DNA of 42,653 nt from an uncultured Alphaproteobacteria bacterium (GCA_902553945.1 CACDMT010000008.1:1-42653), one strand, 5' to 3'; positions 26,199 through 34,053 are shown, numbered from the stretch's first letter. The notes: generated by a model from the letters alone, not told the origin. Program-made: numbers and translations.

Positions 26199-26702
26199 AT
26201 GACTGACTTACATGTTTCATGGGAAGAATATAGAAAAAAAAGTGAAAATTTAGCTAAGCAAATTTATAATGATGGTTGGGAATTTAACCAGGTTGTTTGT
26301 ATTGCAAAAGGAGGTATGAGAGTAGGGGATGTTATGGCAAGAATTTTTGATGTACCATTAGCAGTCTTATCAGTTGAGTCTTACAAAGGTGAAGGAATAA
26401 AAAATAAAAGAGGCGCAATAACCTTTTCTCGTGACTTAGCAAAAACAAGTCCAAATATAGGTTCAAAAGTCTTGATTGTTGATGATTTAGCCGACTCTGG
26501 AATAACTCTTAAAAAAAGTATTGATTGGTTAAATCATACATATGGATTTTATATTGATGAACCAATAAGAACAGGTGTTTTGTTTTATAAGGCTGTGTCT
26601 ACTTTTAAACCTAATTATTACGTTGATTATTTAGAAAATTCTCCATGGATACATATGCCTTATGAGAAATATGAATCAATGAAGCCTCAAGACTTGGATT
26701 AA
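26199..26702 (+). CDS. gpt: Xanthine/guanine-type purine phosphoribosyltransferase
   Basis: This type I phosphoribosyltransferase would convert xanthine, guanine or hypoxanthine plus PRPP to the nucleotide. The 167 residues show 'VVCIAKGGMRVGDVMARIF' (about 33), the family's PPi loop, and the PRPP signature 'VLIVDDLADSGITL' (about 91-104). Near the C-terminus 'YYVDYLENSPWIHMPYE' resembles the base-binding end of Gpt-like enzymes. It stands just downstream of the purine importer and its terminator, providing the salvage alternative to degradation. The exact base preference is not certain, so the symbol is approximate. Its stop shares TTAA with the opposing gene's stop. Confidence 0.82.
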   Translation: MTDLHVSWEEYRKKSENLAKQIYNDGWEFNQVVCIAKGGMRVGDVMARIFDVPLAVLSVESYKGEGIKNKRGAITFSRDLAKTSPNIGSKVLIVDDLADSGITLKKSIDWLNHTYGFYIDEPIRTGVLFYKAVSTFKPNYYVDYLENSPWIHMPYEKYESMKPQDLD

Positions 26703-27376
26703 ATAATAGTAGAAATTTCTTCTAAAATTTTTTTTTGTCTTGCAAATATAGGTATTTTTGCTTTTTTATTTGGATAGCCAACTACTAACAACAAAAAAGG
26801 TTTTTCATTAATAGGTCTTTTCAAAATTTTATTAAGAAAAGTCATAGGACTTGGAGTATGAGTTAGCATCGCTAATCCAGAAAAATGCAAACATGAAATC
26901 AAAATTCCTGTAGCAATACCTACAGACTCTCTTACATAATAATTTTTTACTTTATTTTTACCTGATAAAGAATATTTTTTTTCAAAAATAGCAATTAAAT
27001 AGGGTGCCTTTTCAAGAAAATCTTTTTTAGAATCAGTTCCTAAGGGTTTTAATGCATCTAGCCATTCTTTAGGAGCTTTATAATTATAAAAATTATATTC
27101 TTCTTTTTCAGCCGCTAATTTTATTTTTCTTTTAATTTTAGAATCTTTAATTACAACAAAATGCCATGGTTGAAGATTAGCCCCACTTGGTGCTGTTCCA
27201 GCAGCAAGTATTGCATTTTTAATTATTTTTATATCAAAATTTTTTTTATCAAAGTCTCTAACACTTCTTCTTTTTTTAATAAAATTGTAAAATTTATTTG
27301 AATTAAATTTCATTTTTTTAATTGTTTGTTTTGAAAAATTTAATTCTTCAGTTAAATATGTTTTTATTTTATGCAT
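26699..27376 (-). CDS. Nitroreductase-fold flavoprotein, iodotyrosine deiodinase (IYD)-like
   Basis: This FMN enzyme of the nitroreductase superfamily resembles the IYD branch, which reductively removes halogen from halotyrosines. The 225 residues contain 'KRRSVRDFDKKNFD' (about 34), 'AAGTAPSGANLQPWHFVVI' (about 58), an acidic lid 'AEKEEYNFY' followed about 20 residues later by Lys, and 'NEKPFLLLVVGYPNKKAKIP' near the C-terminus. From memory these closely parallel animal IYD and its E-Y-K substrate clamp. The track start lies in an ATGCAT shared with the opposing gene. Met22 (start at 27313) would give a length more usual for the core domain, so the start is open. A BluB-like or other nitroreductase is the alternative. 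Confidence 0.78.
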   Translation of the reverse strand: MHKIKTYLTEELNFSKQTIKKMKFNSNKFYNFIKKRRSVRDFDKKNFDIKIIKNAILAAGTAPSGANLQPWHFVVIKDSKIKRKIKLAAEKEEYNFYNYKAPKEWLDALKPLGTDSKKDFLEKAPYLIAIFEKKYSLSGKNKVKNYYVRESVGIATGILISCLHFSGLAMLTHTPSPMTFLNKILKRPINEKPFLLLVVGYPNKKAKIPIFARQKKILEEISTII

Positions 27377-27559
27377 TGGATATTTATAATTATAGGAATA
27401 ATATTAATTTCAATTTCTTTAAGTAACCCATTATACAGATTGATATTAGAAAAAAAAATAAAATCAAACTTAATTTTACAAATTATTTTTAGAGTATTTC
27501 TTTTCTTGATAGGTATTATAATTATTTTTTTTGGTTTATTTTTAGAGAGTATTACTTAA
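27371..27559 (+). CDS. Small hypothetical two-helix membrane protein
   Basis: I do not recognise it. The 62 residues form two hydrophobic segments (about 3-24 and 39-60) joined by a basic turn 'LILEKKIKSN', suggesting a hairpin in the inner membrane with both ends outside. The ATG is inside the palindrome ATGCAT, so it faces the IYD-like start if that gene begins at 27376. The stop shares TTAA with the rhodanese stop. The tight fit between neighbours is the main sign that it is real. Confidence 0.5.
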   Translation: MHWIFIIIGIILISISLSNPLYRLILEKKIKSNLILQIIFRVFLFLIGIIIIFFGLFLESIT

Positions 27560-27888
27560 TACCTTCTAATATTTCTATCAATCAAAGCTGCCCATGCATC
27601 AATGCCACCTAACACATTCACACAATGATCATAACCCTGAGCCTTTAGCCATTTGCATACTGCCTGACTTCTTGTTCCAGTGTGACACATTACAAAAATA
27701 TTTTTTTCCTTATTAAGTTCAGTATGTCTTGATGCTATTTCAGACAACTTCATGTGAATTGTGCCTTTTATGTAAGCATGATCTCTTTCAGTGTCTTCTC
27801 TGACGTCTATAATTTGGATTTTACCGTTATCCTCTCTTAATTCATTTAGTTGATGAACAGTTATTTCACTACTTTTATAGATATCCAT
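27556..27888 (-). CDS. Single-domain rhodanese-like sulfurtransferase
   Basis: This 110-residue rhodanese module transfers sulfane sulfur or acts as a persulfide carrier. The active-site loop is 'CHTGTRS' with Cys68, and the usual 'IQIIDVREDTERDHAYIKG' (about 24-42) and 'GYDHCVNVLGGIDAW' (about 85-99) frame it. This makes it a GlpE/PspE-like cytoplasmic protein with no signal peptide. The six-residue loop size suits a sulfurtransferase and not a Cdc25-like phosphatase (seven). The partner is unknown, and no sulfur-metabolism gene lies nearby. Confidence 0.9.
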   Translation of the reverse strand: MDIYKSSEITVHQLNELREDNGKIQIIDVREDTERDHAYIKGTIHMKLSEIASRHTELNKEKNIFVMCHTGTRSQAVCKWLKAQGYDHCVNVLGGIDAWAALIDRNIRRY

Positions 27889-27949
27889 ACTTGTATTTTA
27901 TATATTTAAAAAAATATATCTAGTATTTTAATTATTTGTATGTTGGCTA

Positions 27950-27977
27950 TTGAAAAAAAAATTTGTGTATTTATTTT
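27950..27977 (+). promoter_or_regulatory. Possible sigma70-type promoter for the 99-residue gene
   Basis: TTGAAA (27950-27955) and TATTTT (27972-27977) lie 16 bases apart in the 118-bp divergent gap, about 30 bases before the ATG at 28007. In DNA this rich in A and T such pairs arise by chance, so the call is tentative. Confidence 0.3.
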
Positions 27978-28006
27978 ATTTCTTTATAAGCAAACCCTAA
28001 ATCATT

Positions 28007-28306
28007 ATGTCAAAAAAAATTACCTTTTCAGCTTTCGGTAGAGACTCATATTACCACCGAGATTGGTTTAAAAAAAATGGCTTTAAATTTGATAGAAGTT
28101 CAAGAAAATGGACAGTAGAAAATCTTCCAATTGATAATGCTGAGGATTTTGCAAGTTATTGCCGTAAATATGGATTAACCTTTGAAAGATCTGACAGAAT
28201 GATAACTGAATTTGATTATGCTGATTATCTTTGGGATGGAAGAAGAGATGAATTTATGAAAAAATCTGAAAAAATTCAAATTCCACAACCAAAGAATAAA
28301 ATATAA
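28007..28306 (+). CDS. Hypothetical 99-residue soluble protein
   Basis: I cannot name it. It is hydrophilic and has no signal peptide or membrane segment. The N-terminal half 'FGRDSYYHRDWFKKNGFKFD' followed by 'RSSRKWTVENLP' has the form of a small alpha-beta module found in several helicase-associated and DUF5710-like domains: lysine-rich helix, G-x-x-F-D, K-W and then a strand. The C-terminal half is charged and aromatic ('EFDYADYLWDGRRDEF'). It diverges from the rhodanese and is followed after four bases by the EamA gene. The module likeness is a pattern impression only. Confidence 0.6.
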   Translation: MSKKITFSAFGRDSYYHRDWFKKNGFKFDRSSRKWTVENLPIDNAEDFASYCRKYGLTFERSDRMITEFDYADYLWDGRRDEFMKKSEKIQIPQPKNKI

Positions 28307-28310
28307 TTTT

Positions 28311-29237
28311 TTGTTTAAAATATATCCTGTAAATAATTTTCTCTTATTAATTTTATTGTCAGCAATTTGGGGCTCGGCTTTTTTTGCAATTAAATTGGGA
28401 TTAGAGAGTTTTTCCCCAATTGGGGTTGCTTCTTTGAGATTGATTATAGCATCTTTTTTTTTATTATTTTTTTTTTATATACAGAAAAAAAAAATTATTT
28501 TTACTAAACAAATTTTATTATTATTAATTATAATTGGTATTATTGGTAATTTTATTCCTTTTTTTTTAATTAGTTGGGCAGAACAATATATACTTTCATC
28601 TACTGCAGGAATGTTAATGGCAATTGGTCCAATCATTACATTAATAATGTCTCACTTTTTGACTAAGAATGATAAATTTACTTTTGTTAAATTTGTATCT
28701 GTTATGATTGGTTTAATTGGAGTTTTATTTATTTTTAAAGTTAATTCTATTGATAATTTATTTTCTGATAATCTTATAGAATTAGTAGCAAAATTGTTAG
28801 TTATCTTAGCTGCATTTGGTTATATGTTTTCAAATATTTTAGCTTATGAAAAATTAAAAAATATAGATTCATATTCTATTACTACATTTGCAACAACATT
28901 TGGGGCAATATTTTCTATTCCATTTTTTATATTCGATGCAGTATTTAATAATTTAAATTATAATTTAAATTATAATTCTATTTATGCAGTTATTTATTTA
29001 GGAATTTTTCCAACTGCTATTGCTTTTCAATTCCGATATTACATAACTAAAACTTCAGGTCCGGTATTTTTATCTTATGTCGCATATTTAATCCCTGCTT
29101 TTGCAGTGATCTGGGGATATATTATTCTTTCTGAAAAAATTGGTATTAATTCATTTATTGGGATTATTTTAATTTTGTTAGGAGTATACTTAGGGCAAAA
29201 TAAATTAATGAGTAAAATATCCAAAAAATACGTATAA
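28311..29237 (+). CDS. EamA/DMT-superfamily transporter
   Basis: This 308-residue membrane protein has ten helices in two EamA repeats. The N-terminal 'LLSAIWGSAFFAIKLGLESF' and 'SPIGVASLRLIIASFFLLFF' are the hallmark of the RhaT/EamA branch, and 'LSYVAYLIPAFAVIWGYIIL' marks the second repeat. The substrate is unknown. The start is a TTG at 28311, four bases after the previous stop; it places the first helix where the family has it. A 12-bp tandem repeat in the middle of the gene encodes Asn-Leu-Asn-Tyr twice in a loop. Confidence 0.85.
   Translation: MFKIYPVNNFLLLILLSAIWGSAFFAIKLGLESFSPIGVASLRLIIASFFLLFFFYIQKKKIIFTKQILLLLIIIGIIGNFIPFFLISWAEQYILSSTAGMLMAIGPIITLIMSHFLTKNDKFTFVKFVSVMIGLIGVLFIFKVNSIDNLFSDNLIELVAKLLVILAAFGYMFSNILAYEKLKNIDSYSITTFATTFGAIFSIPFFIFDAVFNNLNYNLNYNSIYAVIYLGIFPTAIAFQFRYYITKTSGPVFLSYVAYLIPAFAVIWGYIILSEKIGINSFIGIILILLGVYLGQNKLMSKISKKYV
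28950..28973 (+). repeat. Tandem duplication of a 12-bp unit inside the EamA gene
   Basis: AATTTAAATTAT occurs twice head to tail. It is in frame, adds four residues per copy (Asn-Leu-Asn-Tyr) to the loop between two membrane helices, and is followed by a partial third copy (AATT). Such a tract can expand or contract without breaking the frame. Confidence 0.9.
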
Positions 29238-29335
29238 TATTAATAATATGGATATTAGAATTGATACACTTTTAAAATTAAAATACTTCATTTAATGTTG
29301 AAATTTATTTATTTTTAGTTCAATATAGTCAAATT

Positions 29336-30700
29336 ATGACTGACTCAATTAAATATTTATTAGAAGAAAGTAAAGCACCAAAATTTTGGTACAATATAAA
29401 TTCAGACTTACCAAGTCCACCACCACCACCTTTACATCCCGGCACTAAACAACCTGCAGGTCCTGATGATTTTGCACCTTTATTTCCAATGAGTTTAATA
29501 ATGCAAGAAGTATCAACTGAAAGAGAAATTGAAATTCCAGAGCCAGTTAGGGAAGTATATAAGCAATGGAGACCTTCGCCTTTATTTAGGGCACGAAGAT
29601 TAGAAAAATTTTTAGATACTCCAGCAAAAATTTATTATAAATATGAAGGAGTAAGTCCAACAGGTAGTCATAAGCCTAATACTGCTGTACCACAGGCTTT
29701 TTTTAATAAAGAAGAAGGGATCAGCAAGATTTTTACAGAAACTGGTGCAGGGCAGTGGGGAAGTTCGCTTGCTTATGCAGGTCAAATTTTTGGCATAGAT
29801 ATTGAGGTTTTTATGGTTAAAGTTAGTTTTGATCATAAACCTTATAGAAAACTTATGATGCAGTCTTTTGGAGCTAATTGCCATGCAAGCCCATCATCAC
29901 TTACTGACTTTGGTAACAAACTTCTCTCTGAAAATCCTGATAATCCTGGAAGTTTAGGAATAGCAATTTCTGAAGCTATTGAGGCAACTGTCAAAAGTGG
30001 CGGCAAGGCTAAATATTCATTAGGAAGTGTTTTAGGTCACGTTTTAATGCATCAAACAATAAATGGAAATGAAGCAATTATTCAAATGGAAATGGCTGGT
30101 GATTATCCAGATATTATTGTTGGCTGTACAGGAGGAGGAAGTAATCTTTCTGGATTGATGTTCCCTTTTTTAGGTCAGCAATTACGTGGTGGACAAAAAA
30201 TAGATATTATTGGATGTGAACCGGCATCATGCCCATCATTTACAAAAGGTAAATATGCATATGATCATGGAGATATGGCTAAAATGACTCCTTTGATTAA
30301 AATGCACACTTTAGGATCAGATTTTTTACCGCCTGCAAATCATTCGGGGGGATTAAGATATCATGGAATGTCTTATCATTTAAGTCATCTCTACGAACTT
30401 GGCTTAATGAGAGCTAAAGCATATGCTCAAAAGGATTGTTTTGAAGCTGGTTTAGCATTTGCTAAACAAGAAGGTATTATTCCTGCCCCTGAAGGTAATC
30501 ATGCTGTTAAGGGTGCAATAGATGCCGCTCTTGAGTGTAAAGAAAATGGAGAGTCTAAAACTATTCTTTTCAATCTATGTGGCCACGGTTATTTTGATAT
30601 GACAGCATATGATGATTATTTAAATGGTAGTATGGCAGATGATGTCATAGATGAAGATGGAATTAGTAAATCTATCTCTCAAATACCTGAAGTTGCTTAA
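29336..30700 (+). CDS. trpB2: TrpB2-type tryptophan synthase beta chain-like PLP enzyme
   Basis: This is a PLP-dependent enzyme of the TrpB2 branch, which can make tryptophan from indole and serine but usually works without TrpA. The 454 residues exceed classical TrpB (about 400) because of the N-terminal extension with 'SPPPPPLHPGT' typical of TrpB2. The PLP lysine is in 'GSHKPNTA' (about 112), the phosphate-binding loop is 'GCTGGGSNLSGL' (about 263), and 'TETGAGQWGSSLAYAG' is the family's catalytic region. No trp genes are nearby, and 98 bases separate it from the preceding gene. The role is either indole salvage or an unassigned PLP reaction. Confidence 0.9.
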   Translation: MTDSIKYLLEESKAPKFWYNINSDLPSPPPPPLHPGTKQPAGPDDFAPLFPMSLIMQEVSTEREIEIPEPVREVYKQWRPSPLFRARRLEKFLDTPAKIYYKYEGVSPTGSHKPNTAVPQAFFNKEEGISKIFTETGAGQWGSSLAYAGQIFGIDIEVFMVKVSFDHKPYRKLMMQSFGANCHASPSSLTDFGNKLLSENPDNPGSLGIAISEAIEATVKSGGKAKYSLGSVLGHVLMHQTINGNEAIIQMEMAGDYPDIIVGCTGGGSNLSGLMFPFLGQQLRGGQKIDIIGCEPASCPSFTKGKYAYDHGDMAKMTPLIKMHTLGSDFLPPANHSGGLRYHGMSYHLSHLYELGLMRAKAYAQKDCFEAGLAFAKQEGIIPAPEGNHAVKGAIDAALECKENGESKTILFNLCGHGYFDMTAYDDYLNGSMADDVIDEDGISKSISQIPEVA

Positions 30701-30747
30701 ATTTAAGTTTTATTTTTAAATATATAACTTAAAGGTATTTCCAAATT

Positions 30748-31956
30748 ATGGTTGAAATAAAACCCTTTAAAGGAACACGTCCATTCAATGAGGAAGCGAA
30801 AGCTTTAATAGCACCTTCAACCGATCATTTAAGTATAGAAAATATAGAAATATTTAGAAAAAATAATTATTGGAATTATCTAAAAATTCTTAATCCTGTT
30901 GGTCAATTAAAAGAAAGTGATACATTATTAGAGGCTAAACTTCATTTTAATGAAATGAAAGAAAATGATGTTATTAAAAAAGATATTGATGATCATTATT
31001 ATGTATATCAAATAGAATTTAAAGGCCATACTCAAACAGGATTCTTATCACTTGCAAATATAGAAGATTTTACAAATGAAAAAATAAAAGCTCATGAAAA
31101 AATTTATGAAATTAGGATGAGAGAAAGAGCTGAACAAATGCTTAATATAAAAACTCAAATAGGGCCCATTTATGTTATCTTTAAAGAAAATAACGACATA
31201 ACCAATCTTTTAAATTCAATAATAAATAAAAATCCTGACTATGATTTTGAGAGTTTTGATAAATCTGTTCACAAACTTTGGTGTGTTTCAAATAAAGAAT
31301 TTATTTTAAAATTATCATCATTTTTTTCAAAACAAATTGATAATTTTTATATAGCTGATGGTCATCACAGAATGGGAGCTATGAAATTAATCGGAGAATT
31401 AAAATATAATAAAAATATTAATCAAAATAACTTTATGATTGCAGCATTTTCAAGCAGTGAAGCAAAAATATTTGATTATAATAGAGTTGTTAAAGATTTA
31501 AATGGTCTTTCTAAAAAAAAATTTTTAGAATTAATATCCCAAAACTTTGAAATAAATGAAGAAGATAAAGCATTTAAACCTATCAAAAATAAACAGTTTG
31601 GTATGTATCATGAAAACAAATGGTATTCTCTGGAATATAAAGAATTATTAAAAATTGATAGTTTTATTGATACTCTTGATATCAACATTTTAAATAATTA
31701 TATTTTTAAAAAATATTTAAACATTAAAGATGTCAACAATGATGAGAGAATACGCTTTATTGCTGGTTGTCATGGTCTTGGAGCTCTAGAAAAAAAAGTT
31801 AATGAAAACAAAGACAGTGTGGCATTTTCTATCTTTCCTTCTAACATAAGTGATGTTATGAAAGTTGCGGATAATAAATTAACTATGCCACCAAAATCAA
31901 CATGGTTTGATCCGAAACCATTGGATGGTTTAGTAGTTTATGAATTTGAAAAATAA
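30748..31956 (+). CDS. DUF1015 family protein
   Basis: This 402-residue soluble protein of unknown function belongs to DUF1015. The N-terminal 'EIKPFKGTRP' and the central 'FYIADGHHRMGAMKLIGE' (residues 200-217) are the recognisable marks. The A-D-G-H-H-R core resembles the motif of the ParB/sulfiredoxin-like fold found in the free serine kinase SerK. It ends two bases before serC, and serA follows. DUF1015 genes often stand beside serine biosynthesis genes, so a function tied to serine or phosphoserine is a fair guess. The classic N-terminal 'PYDV' motif of DUF1015 seems to be replaced by 'APSTDHLS'. Confidence 0.8.
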   Translation: MVEIKPFKGTRPFNEEAKALIAPSTDHLSIENIEIFRKNNYWNYLKILNPVGQLKESDTLLEAKLHFNEMKENDVIKKDIDDHYYVYQIEFKGHTQTGFLSLANIEDFTNEKIKAHEKIYEIRMRERAEQMLNIKTQIGPIYVIFKENNDITNLLNSIINKNPDYDFESFDKSVHKLWCVSNKEFILKLSSFFSKQIDNFYIADGHHRMGAMKLIGELKYNKNINQNNFMIAAFSSSEAKIFDYNRVVKDLNGLSKKKFLELISQNFEINEEDKAFKPIKNKQFGMYHENKWYSLEYKELLKIDSFIDTLDINILNNYIFKKYLNIKDVNNDERIRFIAGCHGLGALEKKVNENKDSVAFSIFPSNISDVMKVADNKLTMPPKSTWFDPKPLDGLVVYEFEK

Positions 31957-31958
31957 CA

Positions 31959-33122
31959 ATGAATAAACCGAATAACAAACCTACTAACCCAAATTTTTCA
32001 AGTGGCCCTACATCAAAAAGACCAGGTTGGGATATAACAGCTTTAAGTGGCGCCTTAACTGGTCGATCTCATAGATCTATAGAATGTAAAGCAAGACTTA
32101 AAGAAGCAATTGATAAATCTAAAAATATCTTAGGTTTGCCTGATGATTATTTGTTAGGAATTATGCCAGGATCTAATACGGGAGCTTTAGAAGCAGCTAT
32201 GTGGTGTTTACTTGGAAAAACTGGCGTTGATATTTTAGCTTGGGAAAATTTTGGTAAAGATTGGGTTATTGATGCAATAAGCCAATTGAAATTAGAGAAT
32301 TTAAATATCCATGAAGAAGATTATGGAAGACTACCTGATCTATCTAAAGTAAACTTTGATAATGATGTAATCTTTACTTGGAATGGTACAACCTCTGGTG
32401 TTAAAGTTCCAAACGGTGATTGGATACCTGATGATAGAAAGGGATTAACTATTTGTGATGCTACATCTGCAATTTTTGGAATGCCAATTGATTATAAAAA
32501 ATGTGATGTAATTACTTGGTCTTGGCAAAAAATATTAGGCGGTGAAGCTGCCCATGGAATGATTGCTATATCTCCAAAAGTTGTTGAAAGATTAGAAAAT
32601 TACACACCTTCATGGCCTATTCCAAAATTATTTAGAATGGCTGAAAATAATAAATTAATAAAAGGAATTTTTGAAGGTAACACTATTAATACACCGTCTA
32701 TGATTTGTGTAGAGGATATAATAGATTCTTTAAATTGGGTTAATAAAGAAGGTGGACTAAACTCTTTAATATCAAAATCACAAAATTCACTTAAAAAAAT
32801 TAGTGATTGGATTGATCAAAATAATTATTTAACTTTTCTATCTGAATATAAAGATATGAATTATATTTCTAACACAGGTATAACTTTTAAAATAACTGAA
32901 GAGTGGTTTACTAGTAAGGATGAGTCTGATCAAAGATCTATTATGGCTGAAATATGTAAATTATTATCAGAAAATAATGTAGGATTAGACTGTAATGGTT
33001 ATCCAAAAGCTCCACCTTCATTTAGAATATGGGCAGGAGGTACAGTTGAAACATCTAATGTCGAACTTGTGCTTCCCTGGATAGATTGGGCATATAACGA
33101 AATAAAATCTAAACATGCCTAA
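31959..33122 (+). CDS. serC: Phosphoserine aminotransferase
   Basis: SerC is a PLP enzyme that transfers an amino group from glutamate to 3-phosphohydroxypyruvate, giving phosphoserine. The 387 residues match the alphaproteobacterial type: 'PNFSSGPTSKRPGWD' at the N-terminus, 'GIMPGSNTGALEAAMW' (about 66), and 'TWSWQKILGGEAAHGM' with the PLP lysine near residue 191. The adjoining serA overlaps by 8 bases, giving the first two steps of serine synthesis in one operon. The third enzyme, SerB phosphatase, is not in the window. Confidence 0.94.
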   Translation: MNKPNNKPTNPNFSSGPTSKRPGWDITALSGALTGRSHRSIECKARLKEAIDKSKNILGLPDDYLLGIMPGSNTGALEAAMWCLLGKTGVDILAWENFGKDWVIDAISQLKLENLNIHEEDYGRLPDLSKVNFDNDVIFTWNGTTSGVKVPNGDWIPDDRKGLTICDATSAIFGMPIDYKKCDVITWSWQKILGGEAAHGMIAISPKVVERLENYTPSWPIPKLFRMAENNKLIKGIFEGNTINTPSMICVEDIIDSLNWVNKEGGLNSLISKSQNSLKKISDWIDQNNYLTFLSEYKDMNYISNTGITFKITEEWFTSKDESDQRSIMAEICKLLSENNVGLDCNGYPKAPPSFRIWAGGTVETSNVELVLPWIDWAYNEIKSKHA

Positions 33123-34053
33123 AATATTAATATCTGATGCAATGGATAATATTGCATCAGAAATTCTCTCAAATAATGATCTTGAGGTTGATATAAAAAC
33201 AAATTTAAAACCAGATGAATTAAAAAAAATAATTTCAAATTATGATGGTTTAATTGTTAGGTCTGCAACAAAAGTTACAAAAGATATAATTGATTCAACA
33301 ACTAATTTAAAAATTATTGGAAGAGCAGGGGCAGGAGTTGATAATATCGATATAGAAGCTGCAAAAAATAAAAATATTATTGTAATGAATACTCCTGGTG
33401 GAAATACAAATGCTACTGCCGAACATACGATAGGTCTAATATTTGCTGTACTTAGAAAAATACCTTCAGCTAATGATACAACTCATAGAGGCTTGTGGGA
33501 AAAAAAGAAAATGAAAGGAAGTGAGTTAAAGGGTAAAAGAATTGGTATTTTTGGCTTTGGTAATGTTGGAAAAAGAGTAGCCGAAATTTCTAATGCATTA
33601 GGTATGAAAGTTTCTATTTATTCATCTTATTTTAATTCTGTAAAAGGTGATTTTAAAAACTATGACTCAAGTGACTTAAGGGATATTTTATCAAATTCAG
33701 ATATTATTTCTTTCCATTGTAAGCCAAATAAAGATGGTAGTTCAATTATTACTAAAGATGAATTTAATATGATGAAAAAGAATTGTATATTAATTAATAC
33801 AGCAAGAGGTGGTTTAATTAATGAAGCTGATCTAATTCAAGCACTTAAAAATAATTTAATTAAAGGAGCTGCTTTAGATGTTTTTAAAAATGAACCTCTT
33901 GAAGAAAGTGAATTATTCAATTTAGAAAATATAATTTTAACACCACATATAGCTGCTTCAACCGATGAAGCTCAAATAGTTGTCGCTGAAATGGTCGCCA
34001 ATCAGTTCTGTGAATATTTTAAAAATAATAACATCGTCAATTCAATTACTTAA
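33115..34053 (+). CDS. serA: D-3-phosphoglycerate dehydrogenase, short form without ACT domain
   Basis: SerA oxidises 3-phosphoglycerate with NAD+ to 3-phosphohydroxypyruvate. At 312 residues the protein has the catalytic and Rossmann domains only. Marks are 'GRAGAGVDNID' (about 74), the nucleotide loop 'GIFGFGNVGKRVAE' (about 143), 'INTARGGLINEADL' (about 225) and 'LTPHIAASTDEAQ' with the catalytic His (about 282). The regulatory ACT and ASB domains of longer SerA forms are missing, so feedback inhibition by serine through ACT is not expected. Identity as SerA and not another 2-hydroxyacid dehydrogenase rests on the serC overlap. The 3' end overlaps htpG by 8 bases. Confidence 0.9.
   Translation: MPKILISDAMDNIASEILSNNDLEVDIKTNLKPDELKKIISNYDGLIVRSATKVTKDIIDSTTNLKIIGRAGAGVDNIDIEAAKNKNIIVMNTPGGNTNATAEHTIGLIFAVLRKIPSANDTTHRGLWEKKKMKGSELKGKRIGIFGFGNVGKRVAEISNALGMKVSIYSSYFNSVKGDFKNYDSSDLRDILSNSDIISFHCKPNKDGSSIITKDEFNMMKKNCILINTARGGLINEADLIQALKNNLIKGAALDVFKNEPLEESELFNLENIILTPHIAASTDEAQIVVAEMVANQFCEYFKNNNIVNSIT

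Noticed and set aside
27900-27919. Perfect 8-bp A/T-only stem (ATATATTT, loop AAAA, AAATATAT) upstream of the rhodanese gene
   Set aside because: Hairpins made only of A and T are expected often at this base composition and would be weak.
29249-29296. 15-codon ORF upstream of trpB2 as a possible leader peptide
   Set aside because: It contains no Trp or other telling run of codons, and no attenuator hairpins are visible; likely chance.
29612-29884. 90-residue minus-strand ORF inside trpB2
   Set aside because: Antisense to the PLP-binding region; shadow.
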